The notes: generated from the letters alone by a model not told the origin. A stretch of 64,000 nucleotides of DNA from Streptomyces monashensis (GCF_001866665.1 NZ_MLYO01000014.1:1-64000); one strand, 5' to 3'. Positions 8,544 to 16,907 are shown, numbered from the stretch's first letter. Numbers and translations: made by a program.

Positions 8544-9305
8544 TCAGGACGCCTGGCGTTCCGGGTCGTGGTGTATCTCCACGCCCGTCGAGTCGCCGAA
8601 GGTCAGCCGGCAGGTGTCGGCCCGGTAGGTCGCGACGGACAGGACGGCCGTACGGCCCTCGGCCGCGAAGCGGGTCGTGACGACCAGGACGGGTGAGCCG
8701 GGGAGACGGTCGAGGTCCTTGGCGTCGTCCGCACGGGCCGAGCCCAGTTCGACGGAGCGGTCCTGGCTCTCCTGGGACAGGTGCTGGAGCTCGCGCAGCA
8801 CCGCACGCGCGCGTGCCGGGCCGGACGGGGCGTCGATCGCGGTGAGGCCGGGCACCGAGGCCGCCGGGATGTAGAGCAGCTCGGTGGCGACGCGCTGGCC
8901 GTGGGACATCCGGGACCGGCGCACGACGTGCACGGGCTCGTCGGCGCCGCTGTCCAGGGCCGCGGCGACGACGGCGGGCGGGATCGTCTGCTCGCAGTCG
9001 ACGGGCTGCCAGGCGTCGCCGGCGGCGCCCGGCCAGGCGTGCTGCTCGGTGCCGACGGCCACGCCGACCCGCGGCGGCGCCACGGTCGTGCCGACACCGC
9101 GGCGGCGCTGGAGGCGACCCTCCAGCTCCAGCTGTTCGAGCGCCTGGCGGAGCGTGGCGCGGGCCACGCCGAAGCGGGCGGCGAGGTCGCGCTCGTTGGG
9201 CAGGATCTCGCCGACCGAGAACTCGGAGTCCAGTGCCTCGCTCAGCACCGTCTTGAGATGCCAGTACTTCGGTTCCGGCACCGATTCCAGCTGCGTGGTC
9301 CCCAC
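8544..9305 (-). CDS. GntR/HutC-family repressor with UTRA domain
   Basis: A 253-residue regulator. The winged helix at about residues 13-80 contains LPNERDLAARFGVARATLRQALEQLELEGRL, and the C-terminal 160 residues fit a UTRA ligand-binding domain. The GTG at 9305 has GGAGG six bases upstream, so it is preferred over the ATG at 9371, which sits near the predicted transcription start. The domain layout is that of DasR, but it is a paralogue with a different N-terminus. A palindrome of the DasR-site type overlaps its own -35, so it is very likely autoregulated. The effector is probably a sugar or amino-sugar derivative (inference). Confidence 0.9.
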   Translation of the reverse strand: MGTTQLESVPEPKYWHLKTVLSEALDSEFSVGEILPNERDLAARFGVARATLRQALEQLELEGRLQRRRGVGTTVAPPRVGVAVGTEQHAWPGAAGDAWQPVDCEQTIPPAVVAAALDSGADEPVHVVRRSRMSHGQRVATELLYIPAASVPGLTAIDAPSGPARARAVLRELQHLSQESQDRSVELGSARADDAKDLDRLPGSPVLVVTTRFAAEGRTAVLSVATYRADTCRLTFGDSTGVEIHHDPERQAS

Positions 9306-9380
9306 CCTGTCCTCCGCGAGAGCCGTGGTCCGGCGGTTTTTAGCGCCCTTGTTTATTAAAGGTTGTTGCACTTGTCTGCG

Positions 9381-9409
9381 ACCATAGGGCGGCCGTCACC
9401 CTTGGTCAA
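9381..9409 (-). promoter_or_regulatory. HrdB-type promoter of the GntR gene
   Basis: On the minus strand TTGACC (9409-9404) is followed after exactly 17 bases by TATGGT (9386-9381). Both hexamers and the spacing are close to the principal-sigma consensus. Transcription would start near 9374, about 70 bases before the GTG at 9305. Confidence 0.7.
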
Positions 9410-9415
9410 GACCAA
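9402..9415. promoter_or_regulatory. GntR/DasR-like operator palindrome
   Basis: TTGGTCAAGACCAA is an inverted repeat of TTGGTC around a 2-base centre. It matches the TGGTCnnGACCA core known for DasR sites. It overlaps the -35 of the GntR gene, so binding would block its own promoter. Confidence 0.65.
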
Positions 9416-9503
9416 TCCTCGATCCCTTGGGGAACCCACGGGCGCGCCGCCGCGCAGCGTTCACGAGGCGTTCGCACGCGCGCGTGGGTGTGACATCGCG
9501 GCA

Positions 9504-9536
9504 AAGCCCCCTGGAATCTGCCTAGGGCGGGGGCTT
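9504..9536 (-). terminator. Terminator after the sigma factor gene
   Basis: AAGCCCCC (9504-9511) pairs with GGGGGCTT (9529-9536) in an 8-bp stem with a 17-base loop. On the minus strand it begins about 24 bases after the sigma gene stop and ends in CTTTGC. Confidence 0.5.
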
Positions 9537-9559
9537 CGCGAGGCGGGAGGGTGCCCGGG

Positions 9560-10456
9560 TCAGACGGTGGCGAGGTGCCGCAGTTTGTCGGGGTTACGGA
9601 CGATGTAGACCGTCGTGACACGGCCGTCCGTGATCTCCAGCTGGAAGAGGCTGTCGGGCCGGTCGCCGTCCAGGACCAGGACGGCCGGGCCGCCGTTGGC
9701 CTCCACGAAGCGGTACGACATGGTCTCCCAGGTGCCCGGTACGACGGCGGCCAGGAAGCGGCCGACCTTGTCGGCGGTCTGCACGATCCGCGAGGGCGCC
9801 TTGGCCTTGCCGCCGCTGTCGCCGACCAGACGGACGTCGGGCGCGAGCAGGGACATGAGCGCGTCCAGGTCGCCGTCGGACGCGGCGTCGAGGAAGCGCT
9901 CGGTCACCGCGCGGCGCTGGACCGGGTCCACCTCGTAGCGCGGCCGACGTTCGTCGACGTGCCGTCGGGCCCGCCCGGCGAGCTGCCGTACCGCCGCCTC
10001 GCCGCGGTCGAGCAGCGCGGCGATCTCGGCGAACGGGTAGCCGAACGCCTCCCGGAGCACGAAGACGGCCCGCTCCAGCGGGGACAGCGACTCCAGGACG
10101 ACCAGTACGGCGAAGGAGACGCTGTCGGCGAGCAGCACGCGGTCCGCCGCGTCCGGGGCCGTGTCGCCGAACTCACCGACGTACGGCTCCGGCAGCCATG
10201 GTCCGACGTACGACTCGCCGCGCGCCTGGACCTGGCGCAGCCGGTCGATGGCCAGGCGGGTGGTGATGCGCACGAGATAGGCGCCGGGTTCACGGACCTC
10301 CGCGCGGTCGGCGCGGGACCAGCGCAGCCAGGCGTCCTGGACCACGTCCTCGGCGTCGGCCACGCGGCCGAGCATGCGGTAGGCGACCCCCATGAGCAGG
10401 GGCCGGTGGTCTTCGAAGACATCGGTGAAGGCATCGGTCTCGGTGTCGGAGCTCAC
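9560..10456 (-). CDS. ECF41-type RNA polymerase sigma factor with SnoaL-like C-terminal domain
   Basis: A 298-residue sigma factor. Region 2 spans residues 8-75 (VAYRMLGRVADAEDVVQDAWLRW) and region 4 about 110-165 (LSPLERAVFVLREAFGYPFAEIAALLDRGEAAVRQLAGRAR). A fused C-terminal SnoaL-like domain of about 120 residues follows. The ECF41 linker motif WLPEP is present (GPWLPEPYVG) and the C-terminal NPDKL motif is intact; the DGGGR motif appears as DSGGK. In ECF41 factors the extension controls activity in place of a separate anti-sigma. The GTG at 10456 is the best start; the longer frame upstream is a shadow of the divergent gene. The divergent oxidoreductase is the expected target. Confidence 0.88.
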   Translation of the reverse strand: MSSDTETDAFTDVFEDHRPLLMGVAYRMLGRVADAEDVVQDAWLRWSRADRAEVREPGAYLVRITTRLAIDRLRQVQARGESYVGPWLPEPYVGEFGDTAPDAADRVLLADSVSFAVLVVLESLSPLERAVFVLREAFGYPFAEIAALLDRGEAAVRQLAGRARRHVDERRPRYEVDPVQRRAVTERFLDAASDGDLDALMSLLAPDVRLVGDSGGKAKAPSRIVQTADKVGRFLAAVVPGTWETMSYRFVEANGGPAVLVLDGDRPDSLFQLEITDGRVTTVYIVRNPDKLRHLATV

Positions 10457-10673
10457 CCGTGCATCCCATCCGACCCGCGCCGGGTGTGTCCAGTTCGCTC
10501 GCCTCCTCCCTCGCCCCCGTCCGTCGTCGCCGCGCTCCCCGCTTTCCGCGCTTTCCGCGTGCTTCGTCCGCGCCCTGACACGGACCGGGCGGAATCGGCC
10601 CGTCCGCACAAGATCCGGATCACAATGTCCGCGGACCGCCGGAGGTCGGCGGCAGGTGACCGGGAGGTGGCCG

Positions 10674-11327
10674 ATGCGGTACGGGGTACTGGGCACGGGC
10701 GAGGTGGGCCGCACGCTGGCCGGCAAGCTGGTGGAGCTGGGGCACGAGGTGACCCTCGGGTCGCGCGCCAAGGACAATCCGGTGGCGCTGGAGTGGGCCG
10801 CGGGCAAGGGGGACCGGGCCCGCGCGGGCACGTTCGCGGAGGCGGCCGCGGCGGCCGAGGTGGTAGTCAACGCCGTGGGCGGCCCGGTGGCGCTCGACGC
10901 GCTGAGCGCGGCCGGCGCGGAGCATCTCGACGGCAAGGTGCTGGTGGACGTCTGCAACCCGCTGGCGTTCGTGGACGGCGAGGCGCGGCTGGACCCGGTG
11001 GAGTCGGACAGCGTGGCCGAGCGGATCCAGCGGGCCTTCCCGCACGCGCGCGTGGTGAAGACGCTGAACACGGTCAACGTCCAGGTGATGGTGGACCCGG
11101 ACCGGGTGCCGGGTGCGCACAACCTCTTCGTGAGCGGTGACGACGCCGCTGCCAAGGAACAGGTGACGGCGCTGCTCGGGGAGCTGGGCTGGCCGGCGGA
11201 GCGCGTGGTGGACCTGGGCGGGCTCCGCACGGCGCGGGCGACCGAGATGTATCTGCTGCTGTGGTTCACCATGTACCGCAACTCCGGGAGCGCGGACTTC
11301 AACATCGAGGTGCGCAGGGCGGGCTGA
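10674..11327 (+). CDS. NAD(P)-binding oxidoreductase (NADPH:F420 reductase-like fold)
   Basis: A 217-residue Rossmann protein starting MRYGVLGTGEVGRTLAGKL, the GxGxxG dinucleotide motif of the F420_oxidored family; GSRAKDNP after the second strand suits NADP(H). The ATG at 10674 has GGAGG six bases upstream. It is divergent from the ECF41 sigma gene, and ECF41 factors usually drive a neighbouring carboxymuconolactone decarboxylase, oxidoreductase or epimerase gene, so this is probably its regulon member. The substrate is unknown. The intergenic region contains TGACACG and, 18 bases later, CGTC, only loosely like the ECF41 promoter TGTCACA/CGTC. Confidence 0.82.
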   Translation: MRYGVLGTGEVGRTLAGKLVELGHEVTLGSRAKDNPVALEWAAGKGDRARAGTFAEAAAAAEVVVNAVGGPVALDALSAAGAEHLDGKVLVDVCNPLAFVDGEARLDPVESDSVAERIQRAFPHARVVKTLNTVNVQVMVDPDRVPGAHNLFVSGDDAAAKEQVTALLGELGWPAERVVDLGGLRTARATEMYLLLWFTMYRNSGSADFNIEVRRAG

Positions 11328-11367
11328 CCGACAGTGGCCCTTCCGGGGGCTACCGACGGGTAGCAGT

Positions 11368-11399
11368 TGCTGACAAACTGTCTATGACGTTCGTCAGCA
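11368..11399. promoter_or_regulatory. Inverted repeat upstream of the alpha/beta hydrolase
   Basis: TGCTGAC (11368-11374) and GTCAGCA (11393-11399) form a perfect 7-bp inverted repeat with an 18-base centre, ending 19 bases before the ATG. It could be an operator for an unknown repressor or a 5' leader hairpin. Confidence 0.35.
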
Positions 11400-11418
11400 G
11401 CCAGACGAGGAGCACCCC

Positions 11419-12249
11419 ATGCCCGCCACCGTCTCCTTCCCGGTCCCCGGTCCGCACGGCCCGAAGGACGTGACCGTGTCCTTCGCGCGCGTGGGCCGCG
11501 GCGAGCCGCTGGTCCTGCTGCACGGCATCGGCCATCACCGGCAGGCCTGGGACCCGGTGGTGGACATCCTCGCCACCGAGCGCGAGGTGATCGCCGTCGA
11601 CCTGCCGGGCTTCGGTGCCTCGCCGGGCCTGCCGGACGGCCTCGACTACACCCTGCCCGACACCAACGCCGTACTCGGCGCCCTGTTCGAGACCCTGGAG
11701 CTGGACCGCCCGCACGTGGCGGGCAACTCGCTCGGCGGCCTGCTCGCCCTGGAGCTGGGCCGGGAGAAGCTCGTACGGTCCGTCACCGCCCTGTCCCCCG
11801 CCGGGTTCTGGACCGAGGCCGAGCGCCGGTACGCCTTCACGACGCTGCTCGCGATGCGGGCGGTCGCCCGGCGGATGCCGCTGCCCCTGGTGGAGCGGCT
11901 GTCGCGGACGGCGGCCGGACGTACGGCGCTCACGAGCACGATCTACGCCCGTCCCGCGCGCCGCGCGCCCGAGGCCGTGGTGGCCGAGACACTGGCGATC
12001 GTGGAGGCCACGGGCTTCGACGCGACACTGCGGGCGGGCAAGGCGGTGCGGTTCACCGACGAACTGGCGGGCCTGCCGGTCACGGTGGGCTGGGGCACCC
12101 GGGACCGCATCCTCGTGCGCCGGCAGGGCGTGCGCGCCAAGCACATGATCCCGCACGCGCGCCTGGTGCGACTGCCGGGCTGCGGCCATGTCCCGATGAA
12201 CGACGACCCGGCGCTCGTCGCACGCGTCGTCCTGGACGGCAGCCGCTGA
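11419..12249 (+). CDS. Alpha/beta-fold hydrolase
   Basis: A 276-residue hydrolase with a clear oxyanion region (LLHGIGHHRQAW), nucleophile elbow GNSLGG (Ser near residue 113), acidic residue in GWGTRDRIL and catalytic His in GCGHVPMNDDP. No signal peptide is seen. A cap of about 80 residues follows the elbow. A GAGGAG stretch lies about 10 bases before the ATG. The substrate is unknown. Its last codon and stop lie inside the first copy of a 58-base tandem repeat that also holds the terminator. Confidence 0.88.
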   Translation: MPATVSFPVPGPHGPKDVTVSFARVGRGEPLVLLHGIGHHRQAWDPVVDILATEREVIAVDLPGFGASPGLPDGLDYTLPDTNAVLGALFETLELDRPHVAGNSLGGLLALELGREKLVRSVTALSPAGFWTEAERRYAFTTLLAMRAVARRMPLPLVERLSRTAAGRTALTSTIYARPARRAPEAVVAETLAIVEATGFDATLRAGKAVRFTDELAGLPVTVGWGTRDRILVRRQGVRAKHMIPHARLVRLPGCGHVPMNDDPALVARVVLDGSR

Positions 12250-12275
12250 CCGGAACCGTGGTGCCGGCGCGCACG

Positions 12276-12297
12276 AACCCGCCGCCCCCGGCGGGTT
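12276..12297 (+). terminator. Terminator, first copy
   Basis: AACCCGCC (12276-12283), a 6-base loop and GGCGGGTT (12290-12297), then GTT. This compact 8-bp GC-rich hairpin lies 27 bases after the hydrolase stop. Confidence 0.8.
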
Positions 12298-12333
12298 GTT
12301 GCGCTGACCGGAACCGTGGTGCCGGCGCGCACG

Positions 12334-12355
12334 AACCCGCCGCCCCCGGCGGGTT
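12334..12355 (+). terminator. Terminator, second copy
   Basis: The same 8-bp hairpin is repeated exactly 58 bases downstream (arms 12334-12341 and 12348-12355). Two copies in series should insulate phoD from read-through. Confidence 0.8.
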
Positions 12356-12373
12356 GTTCACCTCGGGTTCGCG
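12356..12373 (+). promoter_or_regulatory. PHO-box-like direct repeats (PhoP site) upstream of phoD
   Basis: GTTCACC (12356-12362) and GTTCGCG (12367-12373) start exactly 11 bases apart, the direct-repeat spacing of Streptomyces PhoP boxes. The first unit is the consensus; the second matches in GTTC. It lies about 70 bases before the phoD start, so induction under phosphate limitation is expected. Confidence 0.6.
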
Positions 12374-12442
12374 TGCGCGCCGCGACGGCCCCGTAGGTGT
12401 GGCTGTGCACACTGGCCGGATCCCGCCCCTGGAGGCACAGCC

Positions 12443-14026
12443 ATGTCCCACCGTCCCTTTCCCAGCCGCCGCAGCGTGCTGCGCGGCTCGCTCGCCGCGT
12501 CGGCGGCCCTGACCCTGCCCGTCGGCCTCGGCGCGGCCCCGGCGTTCGCCCGCTCCGGCCGCCCTCAGGCGCGCTGGGGCGTGCAGGCGGGCGACGTGAG
12601 TGCGAACACCGGCCTGGTGTGGGTGCGTTCGGACCGGCCGGCCCGGATGATCGTGGAGACGGCGGCCACCGAGTCGTTCCGCAACCCGCACCGCTGGCGG
12701 GGCCCGCTGCTGGGCTCCGGCACCGACTTCACCGGGACCACCCGGCTGCACGGCCTGCCCGCGGGCGAGCAGATCCACTACCGCGTGCTGCTCGCCGACC
12801 CCGACGACCCGCGCCGTACCGGCGAGCCGGTGACCGGGACCTTCCGCACGGCGCCCGCCGGGCGGCGCCACGGCGTGAGGTTCGTCTGGTCGGGCGACCT
12901 CGCCGGACAGGGCTGGGGCATCAACGAGTCCATCGGCGGTTACCGCATCTTCGACGCCATGGCGAGGACGGACCCGGACTTCTTCCTGTGCAGCGGCGAC
13001 AACATCTACGCCGACGGCCCGATCGCGGCGAGCGCGCCCCTGCCCGACGGCAGCGTCTACCGCAGCCTCACCACCGAGGAGAAGTCGCACGTCGCGACCA
13101 CCCTGGCCGACTACCGGGGCAACTTCCGCTACAACCTGCTGGACAACGCGCTGCGCCGGTTCAACGCCCAGGTGCCGAACATCATCCAGTGGGACGACCA
13201 CGAGGTGCGCAACAACTGGTACCCGGGCGAGGTCATCGGCACCGGCACCCCCTACCCGGCCGGCACGCGGCTCGACGACCTGGCGCGGCGCGCACGGCAG
13301 GCGTTCTCCGAGTACTTCCCGGTCTCCACGATCAGCGGCCGCCCCGACGGCCGGATCTACCGCGTCGTGCACCACGGCCCGCTGCTGGACGTGTTCGTGC
13401 TCGACATGCGCACCTACCGCAACGCCAACTCACCCGACGACCAGACCACGGACCCGGTGGGCATCCTCGGCCGCGAGCAGCTGGAGTGGCTCAAGCGGGA
13501 GCTGGCGAAGTCCCGCGCGGTGTGGAAGGTGATCGCCAACGACATGCCGCTCGGGCTGGTCGTGCCGGACCCGGTCGAGGGCAAGCCGAACTTCGAGGCG
13601 GTCGCGCAGGGCGATCCGGGCGCGCCGCTGGGCCGCGAGCTGCAGATCGCCGAGCTGCTGCGGTTCGTCAAGCACCGGCGGATCACCGGCACGGTGTGGC
13701 TGACGGCCGACGTCCACCACACCTCCGCCCAGCACTACGACCCCTCGCGGGCCGCGTTCAAGGACTTCGAGCCGTTCTGGGAGTTCGTCTCCGGCCCGCT
13801 CAACGCCGGCGCGTTCCCGGCCAACGACCTCGACGGCACGTTCGGCCCGGACCGGGTGTTCGTCAAGGCGCCGCCGACCGCGAACGTGTCCCCGGCCGAG
13901 GGCTACCAGTTCTTCGGCCAGGTGGACATCGACGGCGACAGCGGCGAACTGACGGTCCGGCTGCGGGAGTACGACGGTACCGTGCTGTTCACGCGGACGC
14001 TCCGGCCGGGCCGCGTCGGCCAGTAG
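12443..14026 (+). CDS. phoD: PhoD-family alkaline phosphatase/phosphodiesterase, Tat-exported
   Basis: A 527-residue secreted phosphatase. The N-terminus is a twin-arginine signal (SRRSVLRG, Arg9-Arg10, then a hydrophobic stretch and APAFA cleavage region near residue 36). A fibronectin-like N-terminal domain precedes the metallophosphatase domain, whose metal ligands appear in WSGDLAG, CSGDNIYADG, QWDDHEVRNNW and TADVHHTSAQHY. PhoD enzymes use calcium and iron to release phosphate from mono- and diesters, including cell-wall teichoic acid, outside the cell. GGAGG precedes the ATG by about 9 bases. The upstream PHO-box-like site fits PhoP control. Confidence 0.93.
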   Translation: MSHRPFPSRRSVLRGSLAASAALTLPVGLGAAPAFARSGRPQARWGVQAGDVSANTGLVWVRSDRPARMIVETAATESFRNPHRWRGPLLGSGTDFTGTTRLHGLPAGEQIHYRVLLADPDDPRRTGEPVTGTFRTAPAGRRHGVRFVWSGDLAGQGWGINESIGGYRIFDAMARTDPDFFLCSGDNIYADGPIAASAPLPDGSVYRSLTTEEKSHVATTLADYRGNFRYNLLDNALRRFNAQVPNIIQWDDHEVRNNWYPGEVIGTGTPYPAGTRLDDLARRARQAFSEYFPVSTISGRPDGRIYRVVHHGPLLDVFVLDMRTYRNANSPDDQTTDPVGILGREQLEWLKRELAKSRAVWKVIANDMPLGLVVPDPVEGKPNFEAVAQGDPGAPLGRELQIAELLRFVKHRRITGTVWLTADVHHTSAQHYDPSRAAFKDFEPFWEFVSGPLNAGAFPANDLDGTFGPDRVFVKAPPTANVSPAEGYQFFGQVDIDGDSGELTVRLREYDGTVLFTRTLRPGRVGQ

Positions 14027-14053
14027 GCGGCGGGTACGCTTCCTCTCACACCG

Positions 14054-14088
14054 TGCCGCGCTACGGCGTCATCCTCCGGAGCGCGGCA
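14054..14088 (+). terminator. Terminator after phoD
   Basis: TGCCGCGCT (14054-14062) and AGCGCGGCA (14080-14088) make a perfect 9-bp stem with a 17-base loop, 28 bases after the phoD stop. Confidence 0.6.
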
Positions 14089-14220
14089 GGGTCCCGCCGC
14101 GCCCGGGTCCGGTCGGCGACCCGGGATCGTAGAAATCTGGACAAATGTCACGGAGCATGCTTTACCCATCGGTCACAAAGCGTTCGTGATCACGCAACAC
14201 CTTTCCTTCACAGTGGGTGC

Positions 14221-15651
14221 ATGACTCCAGAGATGTCCGATGTGACCCGCACGAAGCACGGACGCCCCGTGCACCACTGGCGCCGCGACGTCGTCGAACT
14301 CGCCGCGCTCTTCACCGCCGTCGCGGTCGCCGACGGAGTGGCGAACCTGATCGGCCACGGCCCCGACGGTCCCGCCCTGCTGGTGGTCTCGGCGGTGCTG
14401 CTCGCCGCGACGGCCGGCTTCCACACCTGGTGGGCACGGCGCCACGGCCACGCACCGCCGGCCGACGATACCGGTACCCGGCCCGCGTCCGAGGCGCGGT
14501 CGGCCGGGCCCGCCGAGCAGCCCGGCACGGCGGCGGACGAGCCGGCCGGCGCCGCCGCGCTGTGGCGGATGCGGACGACCGTGCGGGACGAGCCGGGCTC
14601 GCTGGCGGCCCTGTGCGCGGCGCTCGCCGGGCAGCGCGTCGACATCCTCAGTCTCCAGACGCATCCGCTGGCCGACGGCACCGTGGACGAGTTCCTGCTG
14701 CGGGCGCCGGGCGGTCTGGAGGCGGCCGCGATCACCCGGGCCGTCGCGCTGGCCGGGGGCGTGTCCACCTGGATCGAGCGGGCGGACGCCCACGACCTCG
14801 TCGACGCACCCACCCGGGTACTCGGGCTCGCCGCGCGCACCGCGCTGGACGCCGCCGAACTGCCGCTCGCGCTGCGGCAGTTGCTGGGCCGCTGCACCAT
14901 CCGTTCACTGCCCGGCAAGCCGGTCGGCGGGGGCCGCGGGCCGCGGCCGGTGCCGGTCGAGGGCGTGCTGGAGGACACCGTGATGCGGCTGCGCGCGCCC
15001 GAGGGCGGGGTGCTCACGGTGGAGCGGCCGTATCTGCCGTTCACGCCGACCGAGTTCGCGCGGGCCCGGGCGCTGGTGGAGCTGGACAACCGGCTGGGCC
15101 CCCGCGTCCCGCGCGGCGAGGACGTGCTGACGCTGCCCGCGGGCCACGACATCACCGTCCGCCGCGCCGACACCGGTGACCTGGAGGCGGCCAGGGCGAT
15201 GCACGAGCGGTGCTCGCCGCGCACCCTCGGCCTGCGCTACCACGGCCCGGTCGGCGACGCCGACCGCTATCTGAACCACCTGCTCAGCCCGCGCTTCGGG
15301 CGCACCCTGGCCGCGCAGACCGCCTCCGGCCGCATCGTCGGCCTCGGCCATCTGCTGTGGGACGGCGACGAGACCGAGGTCGCGCTGCTGATCGAGGACG
15401 ACTGGCAGCAGCGCGGCATCGGCGCCGAACTGCTCCGCCGGCTGGTGGCCATGGCCGAGGAGGCCCGCTGCGCGAGCGTGTACGCCGTGACGCAGGCCTC
15501 CAACACCGGCATGGTCGCGGCGATGCGCGGCCTCGGCCTCCCCCTGGACTACCAGATCGAGGAGGGCACCCTGGTGATCACCGCCCGGCTGGACGCGACC
15601 CGCTCGGTCTCCTCCCACGACGCCGGTACCGCGCGCACCCGGCTCACCTGA
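14221..15651 (+). CDS. Membrane-anchored ACT-GNAT fusion protein
   Basis: A 476-residue multidomain protein. Two hydrophobic helices lie at about residues 23-60 (VVELAALFTAVAVADGVANL and LLVVSAVLLAATAGFHTWW). After a charged linker comes an ACT-like regulatory domain (about 120-195, WRMRTTVRDEPGSLAALCAAL), then a variable middle region, then a GNAT acetyltransferase (about 310-460) with the acetyl-CoA loop in QQRGIGAELLRRL. ACT domains usually bind amino acids, so an amino-acid-gated protein acetyltransferase at the membrane is a reasonable inference, not a demonstrated function. The ATG at 14221 is used; an ATG at 14233 is possible. It is convergent with the PLP enzyme gene. Confidence 0.8.
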   Translation: MTPEMSDVTRTKHGRPVHHWRRDVVELAALFTAVAVADGVANLIGHGPDGPALLVVSAVLLAATAGFHTWWARRHGHAPPADDTGTRPASEARSAGPAEQPGTAADEPAGAAALWRMRTTVRDEPGSLAALCAALAGQRVDILSLQTHPLADGTVDEFLLRAPGGLEAAAITRAVALAGGVSTWIERADAHDLVDAPTRVLGLAARTALDAAELPLALRQLLGRCTIRSLPGKPVGGGRGPRPVPVEGVLEDTVMRLRAPEGGVLTVERPYLPFTPTEFARARALVELDNRLGPRVPRGEDVLTLPAGHDITVRRADTGDLEAARAMHERCSPRTLGLRYHGPVGDADRYLNHLLSPRFGRTLAAQTASGRIVGLGHLLWDGDETEVALLIEDDWQQRGIGAELLRRLVAMAEEARCASVYAVTQASNTGMVAAMRGLGLPLDYQIEEGTLVITARLDATRSVSSHDAGTARTRLT

Positions 15652-15668
15652 GTCCGCCGCGCCGGCGC

Positions 15669-16907
15669 TCAGCCGCGACGAAGGTGTCCGGCGGCGACCG
15701 ACGCACCGGCGCCCACCGGGGTTTCCGGCGCGGCCCCGAGGGCCTGGTCCAGGTCCGCCCACAGGTCGGCCACGTCCTCCAGGCCCACCGACAGCCGCAG
15801 CAGCCGGTCGCTCACCCCCGCGCCGCGCCGGTCGTCGGCGTCGACGATGCGGTGGCTGATGGAGGCGGGGTGCTGGATGAGCGTGTCGACACTGCCCAGG
15901 CTGACCGCCGGGGTGACGAGCCGGACCCGGGAGATGACCTCGTGCGGGTCGCCGTACACCTCGAAGGCGATCATGGCGCCGCCGAGGCGCGGGTAGTGGA
16001 CGCGGGCCACGCGCGCGTCGACGGTGAGCCGGCGGACCAGTTCGGCGGCGTTCGCGGAGGCGGCCCGCACGCGCACCGGGAGCGTGGACAGTCCGCGGAG
16101 CAGGAGATAGCCCGCGAGGGGATGCAGGACGCCGCCGGTGGCGAACCGTATCTGCCGCAGCCGGCCCGCGAACTCCTCGTCGCAGGCGACCACTCCGGCC
16201 AGCACGTCCCCGTGGCCGCCCAGGTACTTGGTGGCGCTGTGCAGCACCAGCCGGGCGCCCTGCTCGGCCGGGCGTTGCAGGACGGGCGTGGCGAAGGTGT
16301 TGTCGGCGAGCAGCGGCACCGAGCCGCAGGCATGGGCGACGGCCCGCAGGTCGAGTTCGGCGAGGGTCGGGTTGGCCGGGGACTCGACCAGCACCAGACC
16401 GGTGTCCGGGCGCAGCGCGTCGGTGATCCCGGCCGGGTCGGTCCAGGTGACCTCCGTACCGAGGAGCCCGGCGGTCAGCAGATGGTCGCTGCAGCCGTAC
16501 AGCGGCCGTACGGCGACGACGTGCCGCAGGCCCATGGCGGACCGCGCGAGGAGGACGGCGCTGAGCGCGGCCATGCCGCTGGCGAAGGCGACCGCGGACT
16601 CGGTGCCCTCCAGGCGGGCCAGTGCGGTCTCGAAGCGGGCGACCGTCGGGTTGCCGAGCCGGCCGTAGACGGGTGGCCCGGCCGGGTCTGCGCCGTCGGC
16701 CGCGAACGCGTCGATGCGGGCGGCCTCGGCGCGGCTGTCGTACGACGGGTAGGTGGTGGACAGGTCGATCGGCGGGGCGTGCAGGCCCTGGCGGGCGAGA
16801 TCGTCGCGGCCGGCGTGCACGGCCTCGGTGGCAATGGCTCTGGTCGCGGTGCGTACGCCGTCGTAGGCACCGGTGCTCGCTGTGTCCATGGCCGGAAGGG
16901 TGAACAT
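15669..16907 (-). CDS. PLP-dependent trans-sulfuration enzyme (methionine/cystathionine gamma-lyase type)
   Basis: A 412-residue Cys/Met-metabolism PLP enzyme. The cofactor lysine is Lys227 in HSATKYLGGHGD; VYGRLGNPT supplies the phosphate/tetramer contact region, and LLADNTFATP the Asp that binds the pyridine nitrogen. The common Cys near the active site of methionine gamma-lyases is replaced here (VRPLYGCSDHLL has a Cys slightly later), so the exact reaction (gamma-lyase or gamma-synthase) is uncertain. The ATG at 16907 has GGAAA upstream; ATG at 16889 is an alternative. It is divergent from an Lrp regulator 42 bases away, which probably controls it in response to an amino acid. Confidence 0.87.
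   Translation of the reverse strand: MFTLPAMDTASTGAYDGVRTATRAIATEAVHAGRDDLARQGLHAPPIDLSTTYPSYDSRAEAARIDAFAADGADPAGPPVYGRLGNPTVARFETALARLEGTESAVAFASGMAALSAVLLARSAMGLRHVVAVRPLYGCSDHLLTAGLLGTEVTWTDPAGITDALRPDTGLVLVESPANPTLAELDLRAVAHACGSVPLLADNTFATPVLQRPAEQGARLVLHSATKYLGGHGDVLAGVVACDEEFAGRLRQIRFATGGVLHPLAGYLLLRGLSTLPVRVRAASANAAELVRRLTVDARVARVHYPRLGGAMIAFEVYGDPHEVISRVRLVTPAVSLGSVDTLIQHPASISHRIVDADDRRGAGVSDRLLRLSVGLEDVADLWADLDQALGAAPETPVGAGASVAAGHLRRG

Larger units (their letters stand above)
12244..12359. repeat. 58-bp exact tandem duplication carrying a terminator
   Basis: Positions 12244-12301 and 12302-12359 are identical for 57 bases and differ only in the last base (G versus C). Each copy begins with the Arg codon and TGA of the hydrolase gene and ends after the terminator hairpin. 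The near-perfect identity points to a recent duplication. The single changed base in copy two creates the C of the GTTCACC motif that starts the PHO-box-like site. Confidence 0.95.

Noticed and set aside
12244..12359. Transposon-related direct repeat
   Set aside because: The two copies are adjacent with no element between them, so a simple tandem duplication explains them.
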